The position numbers and the translations under genes are program-made. The notes beneath the pieces are model-generated. The model did no database searches, was not told where the DNA came from, and saw only the letters and a list, made by a program, of their open reading frames with translations. A DNA stretch of 64,000 nucleotides from NCBI RefSeq assembly GCF_040869045.1, contig NC_090321.1:29447426-29511425 (forward strand), read 5' to 3'. Shown here piece after piece: positions 1 to 10,166 of the stretch; positions within the stretch are counted from its first letter, which is position 1; the number at the start of each line of letters is the position of its first letter. This DNA is from Eurosta solidaginis. Taxonomy: Eukaryota; Arthropoda; Insecta; Diptera; Tephritidae.

Positions 1-235
1 ACCTCAAAATTTACTCAAGTTATCGTGTTAACGGACGGACGGACGGACGGACGGACGGACGGACGGACGGACGGACGGACGGACGGACGGACATGGCTCA
101 ATCAAATTTTTTTTCGATCCTGATTATTTTGATATATGGAAGTCTATATCTATCTCGATTCCTTTATATATGTACAACCAACCGTTATCCAATCAAACTT
201 AATATACTCTGTGAGCTCTGCTCAACTGAGTATAA
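1..235 (-). mobile_element. HINE/DINE-1-like element, copy A (partial, cut by window edge)
   Basis: Only the last part of the family is inside the window: the end of the core, the (ACGG)n tract, the block ending in CTCTGCTCAACTGAGTATAA, and then unique sequence. The subterminal repeat (reverse complement ATACTCAGTTGAG) is intact. Strand is assigned by taking the hairpin end as the 3' end, as in Helentrons, and is provisional. Identity with copies B, C, E and G over this stretch is obvious by eye. Confidence 0.8.
31..91. repeat. (ACGG)n microsatellite in HINE copy A
   Basis: About 15 perfect tetranucleotide units. This is the longest tetranucleotide tract of all copies in the window; the same tract occurs at the same internal position in every other copy, with about 3 to 14 units. 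Confidence 0.95.
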
Positions 236-820
236 TAATAGCAATTGATAGCATGGAGTGTGTGGCTCATAAAGATTGTGGGAAGGCGATGGGAGGTTTT
301 AATCTATATAGCTGAAAGCCTAGTTTTCGATTTAGCCAAAGGCAATGTCGTTGCAGTGTAGCGAAACGATTGATACTCATGGTTGATAAAGTTTCGCTTG
401 CGTGTTAGTTTGCAGTTTCTATTCGCAGCAAGGGAGGCGATGTGCGAAATGGAAAAATTGTATTTATCAAGATAGTCAGTGAGCGCCAAGCAGCTCTTAT
501 TAGCAGCAGTGGCTGTCTAAATTGAGACTGAATAGTTTATGGTATACAAGTTTTTTCCTGTATTAAGTTTGAGTCACTCTCTCTTACTACCCCTACAAAC
601 GTGCCGAGAATATGGGAATTACGGGAGTAAGAAATATAAAAATTGCAATAAGAAAGATAAAAGTATGGACTACAATGAAAATTATTGCAAACTACACTTT
701 AGAAGAGGTTAAGAATTTGCATAACATAGCTAAGATAAGTCAGCGGCTAGAAAAATTAGAAAGGAGCACGACACAAAGTGGGGAAGAGGAATTATCTGGG
801 GCATGGGACCGGTTAACTAG
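236..820. other. No recognisable gene
   Basis: Unique AT-rich sequence. Two short open frames (304-489 minus, 612-881 plus) have no recognisable motif. About 740-782 there is a weak resemblance to the 3' part of the SINE described at 45505-45838 (a run like GGAGCACGAC), too short to call. Confidence 0.5.
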
Positions 821-1770
821 TTCACGGATGGGTCGAAGTTGGACGGAAAGGTTGGCGGGGGGGTTCTTTGTCAAGAGCTAAATGTAAGCCGCAAGTTTAA
901 GTTGACTGATCACTGCAGTGTATTCCAAGCGGAAATTGCTGCGATTAAGGATGCGATGGATGAAATGCTATCCAGCGCTACTACGGTTAGGGAATTTAAC
1001 AGCTACTCTGATAGCCAAGCGGCTATAAAGGCCTTGAGCACAACTACAGTGCGATCGAGGGTGATCTGGGAGTGCCTGACCTCACTTGCGATTGCATTGA
1101 ATTATTTTACAATTAAGATTATCTGGGTCCCGGGCCATAGTGATATTCCGGGTAACTGTCAAGCGGATCTCTTAGCCTGAATCGGTACAACTGAACCGGA
1201 CTAAGATGGCTGTAGGGATTTCGGGATTCCGCTAGCCACCTGTGGATTGCTTTTCCATAGCTGGGCCTCGAGTCAGCTCAGTAAACGTTGGGCGGAGACT
1301 ACGGCTTGCAGGGTAGCAAGATCTTTCTGGCCGAAAGTGGATGGCAGGGGGTCTGCTGAAATAAGTGGGTTCACTAACGCTCACCTATCAATGGTCATTA
1401 GGGTTTTGACAGGGCACTGTCCCATGGGTATCCATGCGGTACTTCTCAATATATTGGAAACTCCATACTGCTGCAGCTGTATGGAGGATGATGAGGTGGA
1501 ATCACCAAATCATTTTATGCTTGATTGCCCAGCTTTTGCCAGAACTAGGCGAAAGTATTACGGTCGTGACTCACATCTCCCGAGGAGCTATCCAAGGTTG
1601 AGATCGGGATCATTCGAAACTTTATCGTTGCTACCCAACGATTCTCTAATTAGTTATATCTACGTCAACCTTAGTTTAGTTTATTATATATGGTATCACA
1701 GCGGACCGTCATGTTGTCCAAGTGAGCTTCCCCTATCAGGGAAGCTACCACCCAACCTAACCTAACCTAA
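821..1770 (+). mobile_element. LINE fragment: RNase H plus C-terminal zinc knuckle, with 3' tail
   Basis: One reading frame from TTC at 821 runs through an RNase H domain and then a cysteine-histidine knuckle, as at the C-terminus of RNase-H-carrying non-LTR retrotransposons (I/LOA/R1-type group). All four RNase H carboxylates are visible: D in FTDGSK (827-829), E in FQAEI, D in YSDSQAAI, and D in NCQAD near 1165. WVPGH is also present. The downstream knuckle reads CCSCMEDDEVESPNHF..DCP. The copy is dead: TAG precedes the domain at 818-820, and there are in-frame stops at 1178-1180 and 1202-1204. It is truncated 5' of RNase H. The 3' end is a short AACCT tract at 1754-1770. Clade is uncertain. 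Confidence 0.85.
1754..1770 (+). repeat. (AACCT)n tail at LINE 3' end
   Basis: Three and a half AACCT units directly after the zinc-knuckle stop codon. This is likely the simple-repeat tail produced by target-primed reverse transcription. The motif equals the complement of the ancestral insect telomere repeat TTAGG. Confidence 0.7.
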
Positions 1771-1976
1771 TGACACAAATTTGCACAAAGAACATGTTAG
1801 GTGGCTTAATGCTAGTCGAGGAAAAACCTATATGGTTAGGCTACGCTACATCTTTGCTTCGGAAGACTTTAAGAACACCTTAGCTAAACGGATGACTTTG
1901 AAACGAAAAGCGGCGTCAGATAAAGTGACTGACGGCCCATCGTGCAGTTTATTTGACTCGATGTGGAAGAATATTT

Positions 1977-2440
1977 GTAAACATCTTTGCTCACGGTATG
2001 GTATGCTACAGAATGTAAGCGTATGGCAAGTAACCGTAAGTGTTTGGAAGTGGTATATTGTATGGGGAATACAGAATGTAAGCGTTTGTCATCACACGGT
2101 TGCCCAATGAGGGAGCAATGTACGTGGTAGAGTTGATATGAGTGAATTCGAGACCCGTCTCGTGTTTTACGATGACGTAGGAAAAATATTTTCACTCAAA
2201 CGAGATATATGAAACTGTCCAACTATTTATAAAAATTATAATAAATTTTGTATGTAATGTGTACGCATTATCCCTAGCTCAAATATGTCACTTATCCGAT
2301 TAAGAGCTATTTGGATTTTAAAAACTGATTTCGATCACTGATCGTATAACACGATACGGCCCCAGACAGCATATCAAGGCAAGGCAAGACAAAGCAAGGT
2401 AAGAAAAGGTGAGGAAATTAAAAGAATGGAAAGAATTTTA
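1977..2440 (+). repeat. Dispersed repeat P, copy 1
   Basis: Two blocks match 28033-28290: GTAAACATCTTTG through a block ending near GTAGAGTTGATA (about 1977-2145), then ACAGCATATCAAGGCAAGGC onward (2357-2440). About 200 bp between the blocks (2146-2356) is absent from the second copy, so this is an insertion here or a deletion there. No coding signal or terminal repeats were recognised. Confidence 0.65.
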
Positions 2441-2955
2441 GGTGAGGTTGAATTGGCCGGTGAAGAAAGACCTCAAGTGGACTGAATGTGTCCCAATATT
2501 TGCTTGAGGACCAGTATTTGCTTGACGACCAAGCGGGAAAACTTGTAATACTTATGTTATAAAAAAACTACGTCCCCTAAGCAAACAGTAGAAGTTTTAT
2601 AGCAATAAGCATAATAGATGACCTAGATATGCCAACTCTGCCATTCCTAGTAGCTTGAACCTTAACCTGGTAGTAGTAGTGAACCAGAAGGCAGTATCCA
2701 GTTGGTTTCAAGAGTCTTATCTCTTTAGAGATATGAGCAACTTTATTAGTCTGCTAGCAAAAGATTTAGCTAGATAAGCTAAAACTCTACAATGCTTCTT
2801 TCCATTCTAGGGTAATTTTTTAATGAGGTGCTTTGTGACATAATTGCGCTTAATGCCGCCTAACTATCGATGTACTCATTGAGGTGACTGCAGCTCAAGT
2901 GCGCTTCCTCCAGAATTTTTGCAGGTTTCTTCACGCTACGCTATCCGTCTTAAAG
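2441..2955 (-). mobile_element. LINE 3' region (family L), minus strand, 5' truncated and decayed
   Basis: The left end (GTTGAATTGGCC ... TGAATGTGTCCC) matches 13340-13400. The middle (GAGCAACTTTATTAGTCT) matches 16885 and 24605, and the right end (TAATGCCGCCTAACTATCGATGT) matches the RNase H DSQAAIKA region at 24945 and 17195. It is therefore the 3' UTR plus the C-terminus of the same LINE family, with the middle of the C-terminal coding part missing. No open frame survives. Confidence 0.7.
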
Positions 2956-3599
2956 ACACTGCTGTTATTTGACAGCCTGTAAAGTATATATTTTTATGGA
3001 TCGAGATAGTAAACGGCACACCCGAACTCCTTCGTTGACGTGGAACTAATGGTATACACGTGTATAGTACGTTCTGCCATTTCTCCACCCATGCGACAGT
3101 CATCCGACTCTATTATGGCGCCCAGAGCGAAAGGAAAGGTCGCAAAAGGGTTTGCTATAGGCGTGTTATCAGCAACGTGAAGACAAGTTAAGGAATTCAG
3201 CACAAACACAACAGCAATTGTAAAGATGAGAGAACAAATAACTACTCCCACATGAATACATCAACAAAGAGTGCAGATGGCATTACCCACACATATACAT
3301 AGAAGACAACAGCGAATGGGATATGCAGCAGCTGAGAGAGATAAATAAGCAACTCCGCGAAAAGGCTGTTCGTAAAAAGCCTAGACCCTGGGAGAAATAG
3401 GCGAACAATGCAACTAAACGTATAACAGCAGTGTAAGCTAAGGAATAGTCATTCGGTTTAATTTTAAAACGATGCAAGTGAAGTTTGCGAATAATTTCAA
3501 TTGTGAAGGAACATTTTAATATATTTTAGGTTTGACTTTATTTATTTGACAGTTTAGTGATTCAAACGGACAGGACAAGATTAGTCGAGATACTCGCAA
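2956..3599. other. No recognisable gene
   Basis: Two short minus-strand open frames (2994-3251 and 3283-3477) are hydrophobic or low in complexity and match no family I recognise. No repeat shared with the rest of the window was seen. Confidence 0.5.
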
Positions 3600-3740
3600 C
3601 AATTGCTATCAAAAAATGTATCGATTTGTTTAAAAAAGTTTTCAATTTTTTAAAGAAATTTTATCGATTTATTGTCGAAAAGTTATCAATTTGTTATCAA
3701 AATTTTGCCAAATTTGTATGGAAAAGTAATCGTGTTAACT
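3600..3740 (+). repeat. 11-bp periodic ATCG repeat, locus 1
   Basis: Four-base blocks of the type ATCG/GTCG/ATCA recur every 11 bases separated by 7-base spacers such as ATTTGTT and AAAAGTT, clearest from about 3661 to 3735. It ends in CAGATACCAATAAA, as does the array at 28330-29030. It is shorter and more decayed than the other two loci. The 61-codon open frame over it is a product of the repeat. Confidence 0.7.
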
Positions 3741-3968
3741 GAATCAGATACCAATAAACCTTCATTACGAATTTGGTGGTGAAATTGTAGCCTGTGAATT
3801 ACAGGTCGATAGAAAACCAATAAAAATCCGATAACTCGACGATAATAAGTAGACTTGATAATAGCTATGTTTTTTCTTTTACATGCATATGCACTAAAAC
3901 TTTATATGGACTGCTCAATGCATAACTTTATATACACTTATGAAATTGTTGCGCACAAAATTAGTACT
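3741..3968. other. Flank of 11-bp array and HINE B; nothing recognised
   Basis: Includes the shared CAGATACCAATAAA block near 3747 and some further ATCG-containing sequence (3805-3850). Confidence 0.4.
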
Positions 3969-3987
3969 AACAAGTAAGGAAGGTTAA

Positions 3988-4005
3988 GTTCGGGTGTAAC
4001 CGAAC
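3988..4005 (-). other. Terminal hairpin of HINE copy B
   Basis: Perfect palindrome GTTCGG-GTGTAA-CCGAAC located 19 bp inside the element end. The same hairpin occurs in C (13439-13456), D (21992-22009, loop GTGCAA), E (30229-30246), H (56674-56691) and I (61778-61795). In G (48225-48242) the stem carries one mismatch. In Helentrons a hairpin marks the 3' terminus and is thought to act in termination of transposition. Confidence 0.8.
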
Positions 4006-4129
4006 ATTACATACTCAGTTGAGAGCTATGGTGACAACATAAGGGAAAATAGCTATGTAGGAAAATGAACCGAGGGTAACCATGGAACGTGTTTGTATGT
4101 ATCAAATGAAAGGTATTAAAGAGTATTTT

Positions 4130-6320
4130 ATGAGGGAGTGGGCCATAGTTCTATAGGTGGACGCCATTTAGGGATATCGCGATAAAGGTGGGCCAGAGCT
4201 GACTCCAGAATTTGTTTGTTCGATATGGGTATCAAATGAAAGATGTTAATGAGAATTTAAAAGGCGTGGGTTTAGTTCTATAGGTGGACGCCTTTTCGAG
4301 ATATCGCCATAAAGGTGGACCAGGGGTGACTCTAGAATGCGTTTGTACGATATGGGTATCAAATGAATGGTGTTAATGAGTGTTTTAAAAGGGCGTGGGC
4401 CTTAGTTCCATAGGTGTACGCCTTTTCGAGATATCGCCATAAAGGTGGACCTGGGGTAACTCTAGAATTTGTTCTTACGATATGGGTATCAAATGAAAGG
4501 TGTTAATGAGTATTTTAAAAGGGAGTGGGCCTTAGTTCTATATGTGGTCGCCTTTTCGAGATATCGCCACAAAGGTGACCAGGGGTGACTCTAGTATATG
4601 TTTGTACGATATGGGTATCAAATGAAAGGTGTTAATGAGTATTTTAAAAGGGCATGGGACTTAGTTTTATAGGTGGACGCCTTTTCGAGATATCGCCATA
4701 AAGGTGGACCAGGGGTGACTCTAGAATGCGTTTGTACGATATGGGTATCAAATGAAAGGTGTTAATGAGTTTTTTAAAAGGGCGTGGGCCTTAGTTCCAT
4801 AGGTGTACGCCTTTTCGAGATATCGCCATAAAGGTGGACCAGGGGTGACTCTAGAATTTGTTTTTACGATATGGGTATCAAATGAAAGGTGTTAATGAGA
4901 ATTTAAAAGGCGTGGGTTTAGTTCTATAGGTGGACGCCTTTTCGAGATATCGCCATAAAGGTGGACCAGGGGTGATTCTAGAATGCGTTTGTACGATATG
5001 GGTATCAAATGAAAGGTGTTAATGAGTTTTTTAAAAGGGCGTGGGCCTTAGTTCCATAGGTGTACGCCTTTTCGAGATATCGCCATAAAGGTGGACCAGG
5101 GGTGATTCTAGAATGCGTTTGTACGATATGGGTATCAAATGAAAGGTGTTAATGAGTATTTTAAAAGGGAGTGGGCCTTAGTTCTATATGTGGTCGCCTT
5201 TTCGAGATATCGCCACAAAGGTGGGCCAGGGGTGACTCTAGGATGTGTTTGTGCGATATGGGTATCAAATTAAAGGTACTAATGAGGGTTTTAAAAGGAA
5301 GTGGTGGTAGTTGTATATGTGAAGGCGTTTTCCAGATATCGACAAAAAATTAGTATTTTAATAGGGAGCGGGCCTTAGTTCTATGGGTGGACGCCTTTTC
5401 GGGATATTGCCATAAGGGTAGACCAGGGGTGACTCTAGAATGCATTTGTACAATATGGGTATCAAACGAAAGGTGTAAATGAGGATTTTAAAAGGCGTGG
5501 GCTTAGTTCTATAGGTGGACGCCCCTTCTAGAAATCGCCATAGAGTGAACCAGGGGTGACTCTAGAATGCGTTTGTACAATATGGGTATCAAATGAAAGG
5601 TGTTAGTGAGTGTTTTAAAAGAGAGTGATCCTTATTTCCATTGGTGGACGGCCTTTCGAGATATCGCCATAGAGGTGGACCAGAGGTGACCCTAAAGTTT
5701 GCTTGTACGATATGGGTATAAAATGAAAGGGGTTAATGATTATTTTAAAAGGGAGTGGGCCTTAGTTCTATAGGTGGACGCCTTTTCAAGATTTCGCCAT
5801 AAAGGTGGACCAGGGGTGACTATAGAATGTGTTTGCACAATAAGGGTATCAAAGGAAAGGTGTTAATGAGTATTTTAAAAGAGAGTGGGCCTTAGTTCTA
5901 TATGTGGTCGCCTTTTCGAGATATCGCCACAAGGGTGACCAGGGGTGACTCTAGTATATGTTTGTACGATATGGGTATCATATGAAAGGTGTTAGTGAGT
6001 GTTTTAAAAGAGAGTGATCCTTAGTTCCATTGGTGGACGGCCTTTCGAGATATCGCCATAGAGGTGGACCAGAGGTGACCCTAAAGTTTGCTTGTACGAT
6101 ATGGGTATAAAATGAAAGGTGTTAATGAGTATTTTAAAAGGGCATGGGACTTAGTTCTATCGGTGGACGCCTTTTCGAGATATAGCTACAAAGGTGGACC
6201 AGGGGTGACTCTAGGATGTGTTTGTGCGATATGGGTATCAAATTAAAGGTACTAATGAGGGTTTTAAAAGGAAGTGGTGGTAGTTGTATATGTGAAGGCG
6301 TTTTCCAGATATCGACCAAA
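4130..6320. repeat. 130-bp tandem array inside HINE B, about 17 units
   Basis: The unit begins near TTCTATAGGTGGACGCC and contains TCGAGATATCGCC and ATGGGTATCAAATGAAAGG. Successive CCTTTTCGAG blocks at 4291, 4421, 4551 and 4680 give a 130-bp period. A five-unit order of variants starting near 4252 recurs near 4896. Open frames through it, such as 5171-5353 and 6134-6349, are repeat products. Confidence 0.92.
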
Positions 6321-7720
6321 ATGTGGGCCAGGAGGACCCAGAACATCATCTGTTGGATACCGATAATTTATTTATATATGTAAAACCACAAACAGTATAC
6401 CTGCCAAGATTTCAAGGGTTTTTATCTCGCCCTGCAGAACTTTTTCATTTTCTTCTACTTAATATGGTAGGCGTCACACCCATTTTACAAAGTTTTTTTC
6501 TAGGATTACATTTTGCGTCAATAAACCAATCCAATTACCATGTTTCATCCCTTTTTTCGTATTTGCTAAAGAACTATGGCATTTTTTTTCATTTTTCGTA
6601 ATTTTCGATATCGAAAAGTGGGCGTAGTCATAGTCGGATTTCGGCCATTTTTTATACCAATAAAAAGTGAGTTCTGATAAGTACGTGAACTAAGTTTAGT
6701 AAAGATATATCCATTTTTGCTCAAGTTATCGTGTTAGCGGCCAAGCGGAAGGACAGACGGTCGACTGTGTATAAAAACAGGGCGTGGCTTCAGCCGATTT
6801 CGCCCTTTTTCACAGAAATAAGTTATAGACCTAGAATCTCAGCCTCTACCAAATTTTATAAGGATTGGTAAATTTTTGTTCGACTTATGGCATTAAAAGT
6901 ATCCTAGAAAAATTAAATGAAAAAGGGCGGAGCCACGCCCATTTTGAAATTTTCTTTTATTTTTGTATTTTGTTGCACCATATCATTACTGGAGTTGAAT
7001 GTTGACATAATTTACTTATATACTGTAAAGATATTAAATGTTTTGTTAAAATTTGACTTTAAAAACATTTTTTTTTAAGTGGGCGTGGTCGTTCTCCGAT
7101 TTTGCTAATTTTTATTAAGCATATATATAGTAATAGGAGTAACGTTCCTGCCAAATTTCATCATGATGGCTTCAACGACTGCCAAATTACGGCTTTCAGA
7201 AATTTTAAATTACCTTCTTTTAAAAGTGGGCGGTGCCACACCCATTGTACAAAATTTTACTAATTTTATATTCTGCGTCATAAGTTCAACACACCTACCA
7301 AGTTTCATCGCTTTATCCATATTTGGTAATGAATTATCGCACTTTTTCGGTTTTTCGAAATTTTCGATATCGAAAAAGTGGGCGTGGTTATATTCCGATA
7401 TCGTTCTTTTTAAACAGCGATCTGAGATGAGTGCGCAGGGACCTACATGCCAAATTTCATCAAGATACCTCAAAATTTACTCAAGTTATCGTGTTAGCGG
7501 ACGGACGAACGGACGGAGGGACATGGCTCAATCAAATTTTTTCTCGATCCTGATGATTTTGATAGATGGAGGTCTATATCTATCTCGATTCCTTTATACC
7601 TGTACAACCAACCCTTATCCAATCAAAGTTAATATACTCTGTGAGCTCTGCTCAACTAAGTATAAAAAGTGTGTCTCCACTATGCTCCACTTTCCATTTT
7701 GATATGTGTTATATCCTGTC

Positions 7721-7756
7721 AGAAGCTCGGCCTAAAATCTCTTAGGAGGTTATCGC
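7721..7756 (+). mobile_element. SINE 3' fragment
   Basis: AGAAGCTCGGCCTAAAATCT followed by GGAGGTTATCGC corresponds, on the opposite strand, to the SINE 3' end at 45505-45550. Only about 36 bp remain, directly right of HINE B. Confidence 0.5.
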
Positions 7757-8582
7757 AACCTAATTTTGTTTATACACTTTATGACTGAAAAGGGTTTTGT
7801 TTCCACTATTTCTCCATACATTACTACTATGTGTAATTGTCGAGGAGCGTGTGTACATGTATATATATTTAAAAAAACAAGCGATATAACAATGACTCCT
7901 TGCTACGATTTTTATTTTTATTTCTCAATGTTTTTTTTCTTAATATTTTACACAGCTCAATGTAAGGAGCCTTCTCAGTGGAGACAATCCACTTCTTATG
8001 AATGAGGATGTGCTCAGCTGCTTAGTTAATCCGCAGGCTGTTTTATTTTTAAACAAAAATCTAATATTTTATATTAAGTAGGTACTTGACCATAAATAGA
8101 TTATAAAAAGGCCTTAAAAAGGTGTACATAAAAAATGTACACCGTCTGCTTTTCAAAAGTATTTTAATACCTTTTCATTGCTTCATTTTTTGTCTAACGA
8201 AACATTATAAAAAACTATTTTTTAAAAATACACTTATTTATTTATTATCCCTTGGAGACCACCACTTTAAGTATATTTTGTCTAGGTACGTATTTGTTTC
8301 AAAATAAAATTCACATATATTTAAATAACCAAGAGGTACTTAGAAAAGGCGTTACATTTGTGCATCTAATTGTGCAGACAGTTAATAAATTAGGATTTTT
8401 CATGTAGTATTGACATGTCCTTTGATCCTGTCTGTCTGCCTGTCATTTTTAGAAAAATGCAAAACGGTGTTTTTTGTCTATACAGATTTTTGAATAATTT
8501 TTCTCATGCATACGCATCGCATTTTAGTTGAAAATTGTAAAAACATATGTGACATACTCATTTGCTTTACCATGCATAGTCA
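7757..8582. other. No recognisable gene
   Basis: Very AT-rich. Open frames at 7766-8005 and 8122-8307 are short, rich in F/Y/K and have no motifs. Confidence 0.5.
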
Positions 8583-8590
8583 ATCTATGC

Positions 8591-8816
8591 CAGTGATGCA
8601 CAACGCCGTCAGAGCTTCGTATACAAACGCAAGTTTTTCTGTAGTTGTCTGTGATTACAAGGAGATTGTTACGAATGAGATGTTTACTGCTTTAAATACA
8701 AGCTAAAACTAGGTGATTGCTTGCTTTGCTGAATCGCTGTCGCTGCGCTATTACGATATCTAGCTGAACGCCGAAGAGTTTTCCGGAGCTCTACGAAACT
8801 CTCGCGTGCATCACTA
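8591..8816. mobile_element. hAT-type MITE with 8-bp target site duplication
   Basis: 226 bp, starting CAGTGATGCACAACG and ending GCGTGCATCACTA. The inverted ends share AGTGATGCAC. It is flanked by ATCTATGC (8583-8590) and ATCAATGC (8817-8824), 7 of 8 identical, the 8-bp duplication size of hAT elements. The right end, read in reverse, matches the left end of the second copy at 59784-59999 (block like GAGCTCCGGAAAAC). It is too short for a transposase. Confidence 0.75.
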
Positions 8817-8824
8817 ATCAATGC

Positions 8825-9240
8825 ACCAATTCACAGCCTTGTCTACACATGGGCAGGTACGTTTGTCGTGTTTGCTTTTTATTTATGACCTGTTTTCGAT
8901 ATGGACCAATTGTTATAGGATAATAATATGCTCATACACATGCAGAGTCTCTTGGACTTTTTTTTTAAATTTGTGTAAATTGAAAACAATTAGTTGAAAA
9001 ATGTTATTGCCATAAATTTCGTAACGCGTGCACGCCCTCGTATGTGAGCATGTGTTGAATTACCGTTACACTTCATTTCCTTTTCATACAACTATAAGGA
9101 GAGATATTTTAATCTCATTCGAGGTATTTATCTTATGTGCAATAGATCAGAGATCAAATTAGCTGCATATATTTTTGAGTGAATTAGTTGAGAATTGGTT
9201 TTTAGCTTATTAAAGATAAAGGGAAAATAATAATTACTTA
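8825..9240. other. No recognisable gene
   Basis: Unique sequence; no repeat shared with the window and no frame above 60 codons. Confidence 0.45.
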
Positions 9241-10130
9241 CTAGCGTACCCGGAAGACGTTGTCCTAGCCTTTATTTGAAAAGTGGATTTCCATAAATTC
9301 ATTCACTCTCTAAGTATATCATCGAAGAGCCTACAACTTTACTACTTTTTCTTCCATTTCTCTTTCTTATTCCTGTCCTGTCATTATTGCCTTTATCTTT
9401 ACTACCTTTTTATTATAATTCTCCCTCTTACTCATAAGCCAATTCCCACTTCCGCTCCTACTCGTGTTCCCTCTCCCATTCTTATTCCACTTACCCTCTC
9501 ATTGCAATTCACACTCCTATTCCCGATTCCACTCTCTATTTATTTATTTTTTTATTTATTAAACATTTCGTTAATGCATATTTTAAATAAATTACAATAT
9601 TGAAAGAGCACATTCTATTACTATATAGCATAAGAAAGTACGTGGCATTTTTTATATTAAATTTTAAAACAGTATTAAATTCCAGTTCAAAAATTCATTT
9701 TCAGTGTGGGTGTATAGTTTTTAATAATATTATAGAATAAGTTCAGAATAATTCCGATAATTAACTAGTTACGGATACATTTTTGTTTTCTAATGAAATA
9801 TGTTAAGATTTCTTATAACGTGCACAGAAGCATGGAGAGAGTTGAGAGAGTCTCTCTCAACTAAATTACTTCATATATGAAATCTTTATACAAAATATTG
9901 GATACCCCCATCAAAAAATTACAGAGGCATTGAGAATAAATTTTTTGTTTCATTCACACTCCCATTCCTACCTCTAGCTCTTGCACTAAATTACCTTAAA
10001 TATGGAATATGTATACCAAATATTGGATACCCACTTCAAACAATAACGGAGATATCGCGAAATTACATTTTTGTTCTACGCTCACTACTGCCACTTCCGC
10101 GCCCTCTACATCTCTCACCTAAATTACTCC

Positions 10131-10166
<36 letters not shown>

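Larger units (their letters stand above)
3969..7667 (-). mobile_element. HINE/DINE-1-like element, copy B (complete, longest)
   Basis: It runs from AACAAGTAAGGAAGG to CTCAACTAAGTATAAAA. At the left end are an 18-nt perfect hairpin with a 6-bp stem (3988-4005) and the 13-bp subterminal repeat ATACTCAGTTGAG (4011-4023). The inverted partner at 7651-7663 has one mismatch. Inside are the 130-bp array (4130-6320), a core of related modules, and a short (ACGG)n tract (7497-7522). There is no transposase or Rep/helicase frame, so it is non-autonomous. No target-site duplication is evident, which fits Helitron-type insertion. The family assignment is by structure only. Confidence 0.8.

Noticed and set aside
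740..782. SINE 3' fragment
   Set aside because: Only a word like GGAGCACGAC and some A-rich flank match; too short.
4130..6320. CRISPR-like array because of regular repeats
   Set aside because: The whole 130-bp unit repeats, without unique spacers, and the context is eukaryotic.
8506..8706. 66-codon plus-strand frame
   Set aside because: It enters the hAT MITE at 8591 and cannot be an independent gene.
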